Of a DNA stretch of 64,000 nt, positions 22,734 through 34,900 are shown piece by piece. The stretch's first letter is position 1. Each line of letters opens with the position of its first letter. The notes below the pieces were generated by a model, which searched no databases, was not told where the DNA came from, and saw only the letters and a list, made by a program, of their open reading frames with translations. Origin of the DNA: Phragmites australis. Lineage: Eukaryota > Streptophyta > Magnoliopsida > Poales > Poaceae. The stretch covers positions 14,783,334-14,847,333 of the forward strand of contig NC_084931.1 in the NCBI RefSeq assembly GCF_958298935.1. The letters run 5' to 3'. The position numbers were made by a program, and so were the translations under genes.

Positions 22734-22926
22734 AAAGAGCAAATATCCTAAGTGCACTCAGTAGAGAGCATCTATTGTACCCCGGCCTATTTTCATTACC
22801 TAAGGCATATTTGGTTTAGTAGCAGCATGCTGTTAGGTTACCCTTTAGGCGTATCGTACATACCAATGTTTGTTGTCGACACCTCTTATGGTTAGGGTCT
22901 ATTCGTGCTACGACAAAAAAATCCAT

Positions 22927-23006
22927 GTCACATGGAATGTTCATCAGCTTATGTAACCTCTGTACCGTCACATGTAATGTTCATCAGTTTATGTAACCTC
23001 TGTATC
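22927..23006. repeat. 40-base tandem duplication
   Basis: GTCACATGGAATGTTCATCA at 22927 recurs at 22967 as GTCACATGTAATGTTCATCA. Both units continue with a TTATGTAACCTCTGTA block. Confidence 0.9.
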
Positions 23007-23269
23007 GGGTTCTATGCTACTTATACTTTACAACTACTATTGTAGCCTACCATGTAATATCTATCAGAGATCTCTTATTGTTGGACAAGCGATTCTATGA
23101 TTTATTTTACATCTTTCCATTCCATTTAAGAAATAAGTTCAATCACAAAATAAAAAAGCGATACAATACTTTGTCGACAGAAGAAAAATTTTCGGCCATT
23201 TTGATGCAGGAGACAGGGTTCACGGGCCCACCCAGGAGAGGAGGTATGGTCCACGCTGCGGGATTTTTC

Positions 23270-23490
23270 GTTCAACGGTTTGGCGAAATTTATTTTTGGC
23301 CATACAGTTTGATGATATTTATTTTTCGCCAAACAGTTTGGCGAAAATTGCCTCGATGCCGTAGCCGTGCACCCTAACCTGCCGCCGGTGCTACGTCACC
23401 TATTTTCGCCATACGATATGACGAAAATAGTGTTTTCACCGTACGGTAGGGAAAAATAAGTTTTCGCCAAACTGTTGGGCGAACAGGTAT
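23270..23490. repeat. Cluster of palindromes built on a TTTCGCCAAAC motif
   Basis: At least four hairpin-forming units lie within 220 bases. At 23323-23347 an 11-base perfect stem (TTTTCGCCAAA) has loop CAG. At 23401-23429 there is a near-palindrome with TATTTTCG/CGAAAATA arms. At 23438-23447 there is a perfect 10-base palindrome, ACCGTACGGT. At 23463-23483 TTCGCC pairs with GGCGAA. The stretch has no credible gene. Confidence 0.8.
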
Positions 23491-24143
23491 TATTTTTGGA
23501 ATTTTCTCATTTTTGGTATTATTTCTGTAATATCTGAAAAAATGTAATATTAAAAAAAATTCAATATGCAAAGGCATTAAAACTGATAGTTTTTTGAACA
23601 CGTTGCAATAGGAGTGAAATCTTTGATGAAGCTCTATCAAAGAACAAGAGACCATATCCTACCCAGTATAGTTACGATGGTAGCCGTGGCAATGAAGACT
23701 ACCCTAGCAAGAACATTACAAAAGCACTGCCTCACAATAAGGGAAGCAAACAGTAAGGTAACAACACATTATCATCATCTATATTCAACCTCAGTCAAAA
23801 CTTTGAACTATGCACTTTTAAGAGATCTATATACATAACTATGATGCGCCTTACACATATATCCACGTAAAGCATGTATTTTCAAGACATGCAAAAAAAA
23901 ACTAATATATTGTAATGCAAGCTACTAACACCGCATATTTCCAATATGCATACTAATTGTCCCTTCATAACTACAGGTACAAACCGAGTATTAATCGTTA
24001 CCACCACGCAGGGAGCCTGATGTCGCCTTTCAAAATATAAGATGCTGCTAATCTGATCGCCTTTTGAACTATGACATAGTAGCTAATATTTTGGGACATT
24101 ACCTTCCGAAATGTAACGGACTGCCTAATCTTTTGGGTTCTTT

Positions 24144-24238
24144 TGTTCGACATAGCACGTGGTGCTTACAACGTCTGAACACTCCTGGGCATCCAAGCTC
24201 TTTTGATGTACATAGTTAGCCATTTTGAACACTACTGG
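24144..24238 (+). repeat. Dispersed direct repeat, copy 1
   Basis: A segment of about 95 bases from TGTTCGACATAGCACGTGG through GCTCTTTTGATGTACATAG to GAACACTACTGG recurs at 28551-28645. The two copies flank the Harbinger remnant. Confidence 0.85.
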
Positions 24239-25676
24239 CCAGCAGTACTGCCTAATTAAGGGTAACTCAAGCAGAGACCGTATCTGGCCCACGACTCGCA
24301 TCCATGTCGGATGCCGCTTGGCGTGAGGCCGGATGCGGTCTCCAGCGGATGCCATATCGAGGCGAACAGGGTTGCGGAGAGGGCTTCGACGATGGCATTT
24401 TTGCGGAGGGATGCGGCGTCCGCTTCCCTGTTGGTTACAGGACTCTTGAACGGGTCATGCTTCCCTCGGAGCGATGGAAGGGGGGCTGGCGAGCGCGTGC
24501 GGAGGCAAGGCGGGCAGCCTCGGTGGCCGGCGGAAGCGAGCAGCATCCGGCGACCGGGCAGAAGACACATCGTCCCCCGCGGCTGAGGACTGGGTCGCCG
24601 CATATCCGACGGCAGCGCTCCCAGGTTCCCTCCTGTAAGTTTGCTCGGCCACAATAGTAGGTCTTTAGTCATCGCCAAGCTTCTAGTAAGTCCTAGGTTG
24701 ACATATTGATTTGTTTGCGGGGTGGCCGGCTAGATCTGTGGTTGGTCGCCACCGTAGGGAAGATGGGAGAGAGAGAGAGCGAGAGAGGGAGAGGCTGGGG
24801 AGGAGCTATTCTTTTGTTTTCTTCACCGTCGGTGAATCGGGGTGCTTCTTCTTCTTCTTTGTCTTGCCTCACTCCACTGCTCCTCCTTGCTAGGGTTCTA
24901 CCGATTTCGTATGTTGCTATTACATTGTATGTGCATAGCTGGGCGAATTTATTTGAGGAATAGATAGCTGTGATGCGTGGTGTACCAGGAGATGGCATCG
25001 TTGTGCCATAGTCGAAGCAATTGATCTCATCCTATGAAGTATTCAAATTTTAGGGTGAAAGTGGAGAGGAGCATTTGCAGGCTGGTTACTGGCGTGGATC
25101 AATTGCTTCGATCTATTTCTTAAACTGATGTTCTAGTTTGAATCTTGCTTAAAATGATTATCTAGTTTGAGGGTTTTCCTTAAAATTATTATCTAGTTTG
25201 ATGGTCGTGTATGCTTGTATGCAAATTGATGTGCCTAGTGTCATGGCAATCTGCAATCCAGAAGAACACAATGTCATTCATAGCTATTAATTAATTTCAA
25301 ACTATTCAAAGTTCATAGAGAATGCATTAAGCTCGTACTGCTAGGTGTTGTTCAGAAATTAAGCAAATTCTCTCTCTTGCATTTGTTCAACGGTATGAAT
25401 TTGTAGGTTATGCATTCTGGAGTCTGAACTGACTATTAGGTAATTTGTAGCTTATACATTTGTTGTTCAGAAATGTATGTCTCATGTTCACAAAAATTTT
25501 CTCATGTCTAAAGTTGATATTTGCTTAACTATCTGTAGTTGTTGCCATATTGGTAGACTCCATTGCCCTTGATTTTGGAAACTATGATCATGCATGCAAT
25601 TGTCAGTGCCTAATTTTAGTATATACGTTCATTGGTAGAGTTTGAGGTTACCGAAGCGCTTTTTTCGTGGTTCTAG

Positions 25677-27355
25677 ATGGACACCACAACGCTTGGCACT
25701 CTTGTGTCGATGCTCCATGACCATGTGTAGGAGGTAGCTGCGGTGTTGAAGAAGGTTACCAACGACAATTTGAGTACAGACAGCAGCCCTGCTGCCGTCG
25801 AACTCAACTGAGCGCTTCTGGAGGTCGATAGTATTGCGGTGGACTTGGAGCTACTTGTGTTCCAAGTTGAAGATGCTTTGTTGAGCAGTGGCATGCCCAA
25901 CCATGTTGGTGACGCCGACAATAGAAGCGTTGCAGTGGATGCGGAAGCATCGGGATCAAAGGACATGGACGATGACGACGTCCTTCCCGCTGACTGGAGC
26001 TCCGATACCCATTGTGTGCTGATTCCGATGATGCCATATCCATTGAATCGGATCATTCATGGAGGCTATAGTCGGGTTGGGTTAATACTTAGTTATTTGT
26101 GATTGATCGAGTCGAGGTAGCTGGATCCTATATGTTCATGTTTAACCTCTACTTGTTAAGAAAAAGTTTGAACTGTCTATGGTTTTTCAATAATGTTTGA
26201 TATGACATTTGGTGGAAGCCTTTCTTATGCACAGGAAGGAAACCATGTAGAAGTTAATCAATACTTGTTATATTTTAGTGCTTATTTGCTAGTGTGCAGG
26301 GACTCTATGGAGTATGCCGACTTCCTTCGTGGTGATGACGATGCAATCTATTGGGACCAAGTTGTGCCAAACACCCAAGAAGGCATCATCGGCACACATC
26401 CTCCTTTGGTAGACTTGCAGTCCCAAGAGGTACCGACAGAGATAGTGTCTGGCGATGGCCGTGAACAAAGTTATACAATGAATGAAGACCTACTACTTGT
26501 GTCGTCATTGCTGAACGTGATCATGGATCCCGTGGTGGGGAGCAACCAGGGTTTAGGAGCTTTCTGGTAGAGGATCGAGACATACTTTCACGACAACAAA
26601 GACTTACCATCAACCCACAATAAGAAGTCGCTGCAGGGGAGGTGGACGTTCATCAACGGTATGGTGCAGAAGTTCCACGACCACTATGCTAGGGAATTGA
26701 GTTCTAGGAGGAGTGGGACGACCGAGGGCGAGACGGTATGCTGCAGAACTAATTTATACGTGTTGCTATTTTTTTGGTTCTGATTTATAAGCGATGTTGC
26801 TTTATGATATTGTCATGATAAACATGGTTACCGGTGGCAGATCATGGAGGCTTGCAAGATGTTCCAGGCCGTTGAGCACAAAGAGTTCATGTTGCTGCCT
26901 TGTTGGCAGGAGTTGAGGCATCATCCGAAGTGGCAATCGGAGTCCTCGTGCAAGAAGCAGAAGACCTCCACCGCCGGGAGCCCCGCATCCATGCAGCACG
27001 TTGAGTCATCTCCTGGAGTAGAAGCTACGGATGCCTTGCTTTCTTTGGTAGTCCACGTCCTAAACAGCCACCTGGCCAGACTCGCTCCAAGGAGGTTGCC
27101 CGCGGTTCAACCTTGTCAAACTCAACTTCTGCCCCCGTGATGGAGATATTTGACCGGCAGTTCTCGTTGAAAGAAAGGATTGAGAAGGATAGGGCAGAGA
27201 GGTTTGCTAAGATGATGAATGTGGAGCATCAGAGGCTCAAGCTCGAGGAGGAGCGAATGCAAATGGAAAAGGTAAAGGAGGAGATGCTCATAATGAACAT
27301 GGATCTTTCACAAATGGATGGGGACCAGAAGGCATACTACAAAAGCCTTAGGTAG
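25677..27355 (+). pseudogene. PIF/Harbinger ORF1 (Myb/NAM-associated type), several exons, broken
   Basis: The first exon from ATG 25677 (MDTTTLGTLVSMLHDHV) carries in-frame stops at 25728 and after VELN. A second exon begins after TGCAG at 26300. It contains MEYADFLRGDDDAIYWD and the signature MNEDLLLVSSLLNVIMDPVV, then a TAG (26568) in the position usually occupied by Ser in GAFWSRIE, followed by FHDNKDLPST and RWTFINGMVQKFHDHYAREL. An intron at 26736-26840 (GT-AG) joins ...EGET to IMEACKMF. After WQELRHHPKWQSE a frameshift near 27050 leads into the C-terminal coiled coil, RQFSLKERIEKDRAERFAKM and MQMEKVKEEMLIMNMDLSQM. ORF1 proteins of this group bind DNA and assist the transposase. Host genes of related sequence are often annotated as GST T3-like. 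Confidence 0.8.
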
Positions 27356-27451
27356 AGTATTATTGCAGCTAGGCACGCCACTTCTAAGCCATCTGTCTAA
27401 TTTGTGATGTTGATTGTGAATTTGGTTGATCGAAATCTATATTATGTTACG

Positions 27452-27998
27452 TTAAACGTTGCTTTGACACTTTGGGCTGTTGATGGTGCTCTCCCCTAGA
27501 CGGAGGCACTCATCTAGAGAATCGGTCGGAGCATCATATGCTAGCATAAGGAACGCCGCAGTCACTTTTTGCAACGTGGACAGCCCTAGCTCGCCTGCAC
27601 CGTTCCTCCTCTGTTGAAACCATGTGTCCTCCTCCTCAACCGCCCGCACAATCTTGAGAAAAATGTTACGTTTTATCCTGAACTTGCACCAACATATATT
27701 ATTACACGCACATACATCAATACATAACACTTACGAATGTGGAGATTTTCTGTTTGTAATAATACCGGCGACGAAAAATGTAGTCGGGGTACACGGGAGG
27801 ATCGGCAAAGTAGTTGTTGTACAATCTAATATGGCCCTCCAGCCGATAACGGTGGATACGCTGGCGACCAGGCACTGAACCGCCCCAAGGTCGCCACTGG
27901 GATGCCTCCGACTCCACTTGCCAGGCGTTCAGGGTCTCTAAGAACATATCATCTTCCTCATCGGAAGAGTTATTGGAGGAGAAACACAGCTCTCTCAA
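27452..27998 (-). pseudogene. PIF/Harbinger transposase, N-terminal third
   Basis: ATG at 27998 gives an acidic N-terminus (SSDEEDDMFLETLNAW), then RLYNNYFADPPVYPDYIFRR. A probable intron follows (GTAAGT donor near 27733, acceptor near 27682). The frame then resumes with IFLKIVRAVEEEDTWFQQRR and the highly conserved GLSTLQKVTAAFLMLAYDAP and DSLDECLRLGEST, stopping soon after at 27452. The DDE catalytic part that should follow is missing, so no cleavage or joining activity is possible. The order of motifs matches plant Harbinger transposases closely. Confidence 0.87.
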
Positions 27999-28550
27999 GT
28001 AGTGCTTCTAGGCTAAAAGAGGATCCATTTGGCTGCCTTGCATATATGAGAGTACTCCAGTCTCATATATATAGTGAGATGCTGAGCCTTGTGACGGAAG
28101 CCACCGCACTTCCTTTACTTGGAAGCCACTAGTCGTGAGGCTTTCGTTGCAAGACGAGTGACCTTCCTCTATAAGCTCTCATGCCAAAAAAATTTTGTCC
28201 CGCTGAATTAAATGACTGACCAATTTTGTAGTGCAACAGTCCCTTCGGAAAAAATATATTTATTTCCTAATAAATAAAATTAATAAACGTCCTACCGAAT
28301 TTTACCGTGCCATTCAATAGCCGTTGCAATAGGAATATGTAAAAAACAATACTGCTTTGGTGGTTATGGTGGTTGAAGAAAAAACCATTTAATATAGGAG
28401 AGAAGATAGTGGATGAGATATAAAGTTTTTGCTGGAGATAAAAGGAATGAAAAGTATTGTAATAGTGATAGATGATGTTGTAATAGTGTTTTAGAGTAGC
28501 TATTAGAGATGGTCTAATCTATTCGGTTTTCTGTCTAATCTATTCGGTTT

Positions 28551-28645
28551 TCTGCTCGGTATAGCACCCGGTGCTTACAACCTTTTGAACACTACTAGGC
28601 ATCCATGCTCTTTTGATGTATATAGTTAGCCACTCTGAATACTAC
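28551..28645 (+). repeat. Dispersed direct repeat, copy 2
   Basis: TGCTCGGTATAGCACCCGG through GCTCTTTTGATGTATATAG to GAATACTACTGG matches the copy at 24144 with scattered substitutions. Just before it the 21-base unit TCTAATCTATTCGGTTTTCTG occurs twice in tandem (28512-28553). Confidence 0.85.
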
Positions 28646-29003
28646 TGGACACCAATGCTCTCTTGCAAAATATAATATTTTGGATGTATGAAGCATCATC
28701 TACATAAACCCGTAATATCATCAGCTACTACTTTTGTATTATAGACTGTTATTGCTGTTTCCCACCCAACAACAATATGACTACGTCGTTTCAAGTACAT
28801 TAATTTACACTGTCATAGCTGTTTTCCGTGGCGTTTATCTTACTGTACAGTGTACCATACACAGGAATGTCAATGACGCATTTTTTTTTTGGCACCTTTA
28901 TGTCATTCGGCATGTTTCCGTGTACAAGGATATAAAGTAATATTACATCCAAGAATTACACAATTTTTTCCATTCTTTTGAATATATAATATTACATTGG
29001 GGC

Positions 29004-29029
29004 GCGGCAACGCCGCACTATTATTCTAG
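29004..29029 (+). terminator. Helitron 3' terminal hairpin and CTAG end
   Basis: A perfect 5-base stem with loop AAC lies ten bases upstream of CTAG. In Helitrons this structure signals the end of rolling-circle transfer. Confidence 0.85.
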
Positions 29030-29049
29030 TGAATCATATAAAGTTTCTA

Positions 29050-29176
29050 CTCCATCTGATCATACATAAGTGTCATTTTAGATATTGATATGGCCTTCGA
29101 AACATCTATTTTTAGATTATAGTAAAATTATACTATTATAAACTACTACCTGCATCAAATTTGTGACTGAAAGGAG
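29050..29176. mobile_element. Stowaway-like MITE
   Basis: Flanked by TA on both sides (29048-29049, 29177-29178). The left end CTCCATCTGATCATACATAA and the right end, read inward as CTCCTTTCAGTCACAAATTT, are degenerate forms of the Stowaway CTCCCTCCGTTCC terminus. The interior has the usual AAGTGTCATTTTAGAT. It lies about 20 bases beyond the Helitron end. Confidence 0.65.
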
Positions 29177-29178
29177 TA

Positions 29179-30301
29179 GAATGTTTGGGATGTGATGGCT
29201 AGGGATCCAAAATATTAGGATTTAGCTTAAATTTGAGTCCGGTCCTGAAAATTCTTAGAGCGAACCCCTCTAGCTTCTAAATCCAAAGAGTCCTGTAATA
29301 TGCAGACTTTTCCTGCTGGCGCGTTTTTCGAATGGACGATTATACTTATTCTCAGTATTTAAACTTCTAATGCAACCTAAATTTGCCCCTAGGGCAGAGT
29401 GTATATGTGGAAAAACATTTGCCTCCTGACCTTCAAATCAAATAATCGGGACAGATTCGGATGTTACAATACCACTATGATTTTCTCTATACAAAAGCAG
29501 AGGACACAGTCGCTCGAAAGGGCGAGATAGATACCATGGATCGATTTTTGTAGTTTGTACAGCGGAATATACGTTTGAATGGTTCAGTGTGGCTCCTGTT
29601 CACGTCTGATGCACGGCTCACATGTGCGTCTGTGGTGCGCACATGTCTGGTGCATGGTAACATATTGTTTATTGTGTTGAGATTCCAGGCTGAAAGTGGC
29701 AGTGAACGACTGAAAGGCATTGATCTGAATGTGATGTGAAATATGTGGCCTGTTCATTTTGGCATCAGAGAATTACCATACGTTATTTTTGCATTTTTCG
29801 GTGCAGCGCATCGATCTCTTTCGCATTCTTTGCTTGCCTCCATCGTCTGAGCAATAAAGCCACCAGGAAATTTTACTATTTTCACACTTTAAATTTAATA
29901 TTGTAAATAAAATTGGGGCAAGTTTGCAATTTAGGGAGGGGTTTATTTTTTACAATTTTTGGGTCATGTTCAGATTTGAATTAAATAATTAATTTTCTAG
30001 GTTACTTTGAATCCAGACACGCTCTGGAGAGCACCCCTAACTAAAGAGATGTTGGTAAATCGACAGCCATGTTAAATTATAATTGTGCAATGCATATTGG
30101 TCAACATACATATTGCGTGTAACATAGTCGGAATGAATCTTAAATCTTTGTTCTTTGGTCACCCACGCTCTACAACCTATTTCTGCATATCACAATATAC
30201 AACTCTATGGTTCAAAGGACACATTACATGAAAAAAGATCATAAGCAACAAATGATAACCGTTATGGGTAATGGATCCCATACTCGTCATCTCAAACATA
30301 T
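29179..30301. other. Intergenic, AT-rich
   Basis: No coding region or structured element is recognisable between the MITE and the first CACTA-type terminus. Confidence 0.5.
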
Positions 30302-31436
30302 CACTGATAACTAATCATAAGTGAAAAGCAAGGATCTGTCACTAATGAGATCATTAATGATGGGTCATAACTTGACTCGTCCCTAATTAAGGTAATAAGT
30401 GATGAATCATAATTATGACTCGTCACTTATAAAAAGTCATAAGTGACGGGTCATATTTGTGACCCGTCATCTATGATTGATAAATATTTTTCATGTTTTT
30501 GACACGAAAAAAAATTAAAAAAATATTTTTTTCACCTGAGTTATCCCAACACCAGAGTCATCACCACTCGTCACATGTCACATCTTTTTTTACACTATTT
30601 TTAAACTCTGCGTTCCATAGGAATCAAACTCGCAACTTGTGCTCGCATGCGTTGCCACTTAACACCTCACCCTCACATACGTTCTGAAAGTAACCGGATA
30701 TTTTATCCTTTTAACATTTTTTGCCGAAGGTCATAAGTGATGGGTATGACTTTTTTGTTTTGCCGAATTGTAATTTGATAGGTGATCTAGAGTGATCTTC
30801 GGTAAAATAGGCATAATTTTTGCACACTGACTCTGATTTCGACGTTTTTTACTTTACGGATATTTACCGAAAAGTTATATCTGTTTCCCCCCACTTTGTT
30901 GGGTTTGGTAAATTTTTTTAGGGCAAAAACGTTCTGGAAGATTAAGTTTTCGCACCTTAAAGTTTTTTGTACCATTTTCAGAACTTGCGTTTGTCCATAG
31001 CCACCATCTCTTATATCAAATTTAAGCAGAAATATACAATAATTCTTATTCTAGTGCTGCTAAGGTGAGAAAAAATAAAATAAAAAAATTATGCCATCAT
31101 GCTATTTACATATTTATTATATAAGCAAAAATTAAGTAAGTTATGATAGGAAACTGATTGACTAATACATCTAATGACTCACAAGAAAAATTAAGTAAGT
31201 TGTGATAGCAAAAAAAATTAATTTTTTTTCATTTGCTCTGTTTCATCAAAATGGTCATTAGTGACGGGACACAACTTTGACCTGTCACTAATAACTCTCT
31301 AGGATAGCTCGTCGCTGATGAGTTGATCATTAATGACAGGGTTACTACTACAACCCAGCACTATTATCATAAGTAACGGGTCATATCACGACTTGTCATT
31401 AATTTTGTGTCTCTTTTATCTAGTTTTTATATAGTG
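30302..31436. mobile_element. Small non-autonomous CACTA-type element
   Basis: Left terminus CACTGATAACTAATCATA at 30302; right terminus, read inward, CACTATATAAAAACTAGAT ending at 31436. Between them are many copies of TGACGGGTCATA and its complement (for example around 30365, 30445, 31265 and 31375), the subterminal repeat pattern that CACTA transposases recognise. There is no transposase and no clear 3-base target duplication, so the left limit is uncertain. Confidence 0.55.
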
Positions 31437-31897
31437 GGATAATGACACTACCTCGAAAAGAGTTATCACAGACGGATGTTAAACCCTATTATAGACATTT
31501 ATGACTTTCATCTTTACAAAAGTGTTTGTTATATCAAGCTTGTTACAGACGATTACAATACCGTTTATAATAGAGCTACATACACATGTATCTAAAAAAG
31601 ATATGCATCTTTAATATGGCTACACATGTCAATTTCACAAGCCTCACATACAGATTTTTTTTTTCCTTTTGAAAAACCATATGTGTATATTAAGGGTCAC
31701 AAACAGAGTTTAAGGAAACATGTCTGTTTAAGTGTCACTGGTAGATTTTGCTAAAAAACCGTTTATGTGACCTTTTCTCTATCCATTTTGCTTTCTGGCT
31801 ACCCTCATGATATGACATATATCACAGACATCATATGCAATTACATCATAGGCGTATATATCACATAAGCATATACATCACGGACATATATATCATA

Positions 31898-31902
31898 TGC
31901 AT
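31898..31902. repeat. Target site duplication, left copy (TGCAT)
   Basis: Five bases immediately before the solo LTR, identical to 35364-35368. Confidence 0.88.
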
Positions 31903-34900
31903 TGTGAGGAACCGTCTAAACAGTATTCTAATTAATCATTAGGAGGATCATTATTCATAATCACAACCTCAGTGATTAACCAGAATACCATTCCGGTAGT
32001 CCCGGCACGTGTTTATGCCCAAGATCGAAACACATGCCTTTCCAACAAGCATACCACAACATAGCTTAAGAAAGAGCGAGTAATTAAAGTTATATTACAA
32101 GTTCTTAAGTATGCAACCATTTGCAACAGTTTACACAAATGGAAACTACGCAGCGGAAAAAGAAACCTTAGCAACAACAAAAGGAGAGTGGAACCATATG
32201 CCCTTAGGCTCCACCTCAAAAGCTACGCCTCACCAGAGTATGATGCACTACTCTTGCCCACCACCTGCATCGGCGGGCACGAAGTAGCCAAACAACGCAT
32301 CACCCTCACCAACAGAACCTGAAAGCGCAGGCATGAGTACGAAGGTACTCGCAAGACTTAATCCATATAGAGCACATATACTTAGCTCGACTCCAAGGAT
32401 TATGCATTGAGCTGTTAGCAAGAGTAGGCCACAAAGTTAAGTAAAACATATGTGGTAAGCAACCTAGACACATATGTGTGAGCAGCTATACTTAACTCCA
32501 AGAACAACTACCTGTCTACTCTGTAGACCACAACTTGAACATGTATGTATAGTAACCATGGTACCTCATCGACAAAGCACCAACCAAAACCATCATACCA
32601 TAACCTTATCCCACATTCGTAAACTCTACGACCGATACAAATGAAACAATAGCATGCTCATGACCGAGAGCGCAGCAATTCGAATTGTTCTTACACCCTG
32701 CAGGGGGGTACAACTTTACCCACACGACTTGAGGACCATTCGGCTTGTGCTACTCACGAAAGCACACACAAGGGGGTACTCGAGTCAACCTTTCTCATAC
32801 CCGGAACCACCCACTTGCAATGCCCCTATGGCACCGGGGTTACCGCGAGCGTGTCCCGGACACCACCGGCTCCCCGCCACCTTGCTTCTCCTTTTCTTTT
32901 TCTCTTACGCGTCATAGAGCCGCAAGGCAAGTGTCGGCACGGCATAAGATAATCGGCTTACCTTACCATTAGATCAGCATGTGGTGAGTACGGTAAGTGC
33001 TAGAGCCAACTGTACCGACGGACGGCCTTAAACGATGCAAGCGGTCTATGGCATCCGGGTTCCTCTCCCGAACTACCCAAAGGACTCCTCCTGGGCAGAA
33101 GATACCCCTAACACCGCCCACATCTCGTCTCAATCTCACATCTCAACCATTCATCTTAACCTTATCTTCGCATCTGTAAACAGTGATTGAGCCCTAAGCT
33201 CGCTAACAACGGCAGCACCGTCGCTCGACTTCTACCGAGGACCTAAGCTTTGCTAAGCATTTCGAATAAACCTTGAAGCTAGACACCAATTATTTCATCA
33301 AGGCTACAAGGATAAGGATTCATCAATAAATCAAGGTAGATATAATGCATCAACATAGGTTCTACCCATATTAGCTCGACACTGGACTCAACACATGCAA
33401 ATATACATAAAGCATAATTTATCAATTTTAGACTCCATTTAATTTGAACAAAGGGTGCAGTATGCTTAGATGCTTGCCTTTCTGATCTGGAGTTTGCCTG
33501 ATACTTCCCGAACAGAACTCGCAGAAGTGGGGTGCCTCTGTGTCATCTTCGATCACACTCGTGTCACGCTCCGATTCTTCGTTCACTACTGAAGAACGCA
33601 TGCAATGATGAGCACGAATAACATGCAATGATGGATGCTCCACAGTGCATGACAAGGTGGAGATGAATTGCATCATGACATGAGTTCAAAGCCTCAAGAT
33701 TTTCTTCACTTGGATTAATGTTAAGCATCTACTCATTTCCTGGATTAATTAAGCTTAACACAAAGCTTAACCCTAATTAGGTATTTAATCATGTCTAACA
33801 TGAGGGTGATTATTTTTAATGAGCAGGGAATCAATTAATAAGATTTACCAAATTGATTTCATCAATTTTGGAGTTACCAATATTTAGTTATGAATTAATG
33901 AGGCTTTAAACACATCACCTTAATTAAGGAAATTCCAGCACAAATTTCATGGTTACTAATAATTTTAACATGTAGAGCATGAGCACATAAAGCTAACAAA
34001 ATTTGTTTCACAATTTTTGGAGCCATATTCCATTTCGTATGCATTTTACAATGTTTCAGCCGATTTATTAGTTAAACAAATATCCAATTTCGCATTTTCC
34101 AATTTTTTTTCCGAATACTTAAACACCCTAAAACCTTTTCCTACTCGGGTTCGGCCAGCCGCTGCGACTGACAGTGGGGTCGGCGTATTTTGACCCGGGT
34201 CAAAATTGACCCGGGTCAAAATTGACCCGCGCCCAGAACACAGTGCGCTGGCGGCTCGGGCGACGTCGCCGGCGGCGAACGGCGGCGCGACACGGCCAGC
34301 GGAGAGCACCGGCAACACCAGCGTGAAGTGGGGAGTCCATTTAAGGTAATCACGGCCGGTGAGCCCGACCGGAGCTAGGCCGGCGACGGGCGGCCATGGG
34401 CGCCGGCTACGGGCTGAGGGCCAAGACACATGCGCACAAGAGAGAGAGAAGGGCGGGAAGCTCACAGAGGGTTCGGTCGGGCCGGAGAGGTGGTGGTTCA
34501 ACGGGTCGACGGAGAGGGGCGGAGCTCGGTGGCAGGCGCCAAGGAAGACGGCGCGGGGGGGGGGGGCTCCAATTCGGCAAGGAAAAGCGTCGACTTGCCC
34601 GGTGAGAGCTCGGCGAAGCTCCACCCGAGCCTCTGGGGGCTTGGCCAGGGCGGAGGTTGGCTCAACGGTGTGGATTTGACCGGCGGCCGTGTGTGCGTGT
34701 GCTCGGCGTTTGCTCCGCGCCGTGTGAGAGAGAGAGGAAGGAGAGTGAGTAGAGAGAGCCGAGGAGGGCAAGGGATAAGTGCGCGACCAAGCTTCCTCTC
34801 GAAGGCTCAGAGCCGTGACTCGATGGCGTGGTGCATTTGCCGGCCTCCAAAGTCAGCAAGGGCGGCGGCGAGCAGAGAGCAGAGAGGCGGGCGTGCGAAC

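Larger units (their letters stand above)
24245..28520. mobile_element. PIF/Harbinger-type DNA transposon remnant inside the Helitron
   Basis: It contains the two ORFs typical of PIF/Harbinger elements, a Myb/NAM-associated ORF1 on the plus strand and a transposase fragment on the minus strand, convergent and about 100 bases apart. The outer limits are approximate. A sequence near the right end (GACCATCTCTAATAGC on the minus strand, near 28514) only loosely matches AGACCGTATCTGGCCC near 24275, and no target duplication is evident. GC-rich sequence at 24300-24900 probably belongs to its leader. Confidence 0.5.
14937..29029 (+). mobile_element. Helitron, about 14.1 kb including nested insertions
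   Basis: The 5' end is TCTATCTATACTAAAAG at 14937, preceded by A. The 3' end is a GC hairpin, GCGGC-AAC-GCCGC at 29004-29016, followed ten bases later by CTAG at 29026-29029, then T. This fits Helitron rules: TC start, CTRR end, insertion between A and T, no target duplication. A RepHel remnant at 17010-17560 in the same orientation supports one element derived from an autonomous copy. A copia (17642-22313) and a Harbinger remnant (about 24.2-28.5 kb) account for over half of the length. The pairing of the two ends across 14 kb is inference. Confidence 0.75.

Noticed and set aside
24265..28518. Inverted repeat pair as Harbinger termini (AGACCGTATCTGG and AGACCATCTCTAA)
   Set aside because: Only about ten partly matching bases and no TTA/TAA duplication on both sides, so the element ends are left undefined.
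34046..34771. 241-codon minus-strand frame in the solo LTR
   Set aside because: Long, but Ser/Pro/Ala/Arg-rich and confined to the GC-rich part of a solo LTR. Other frames are also open there, so it is probably compositional.
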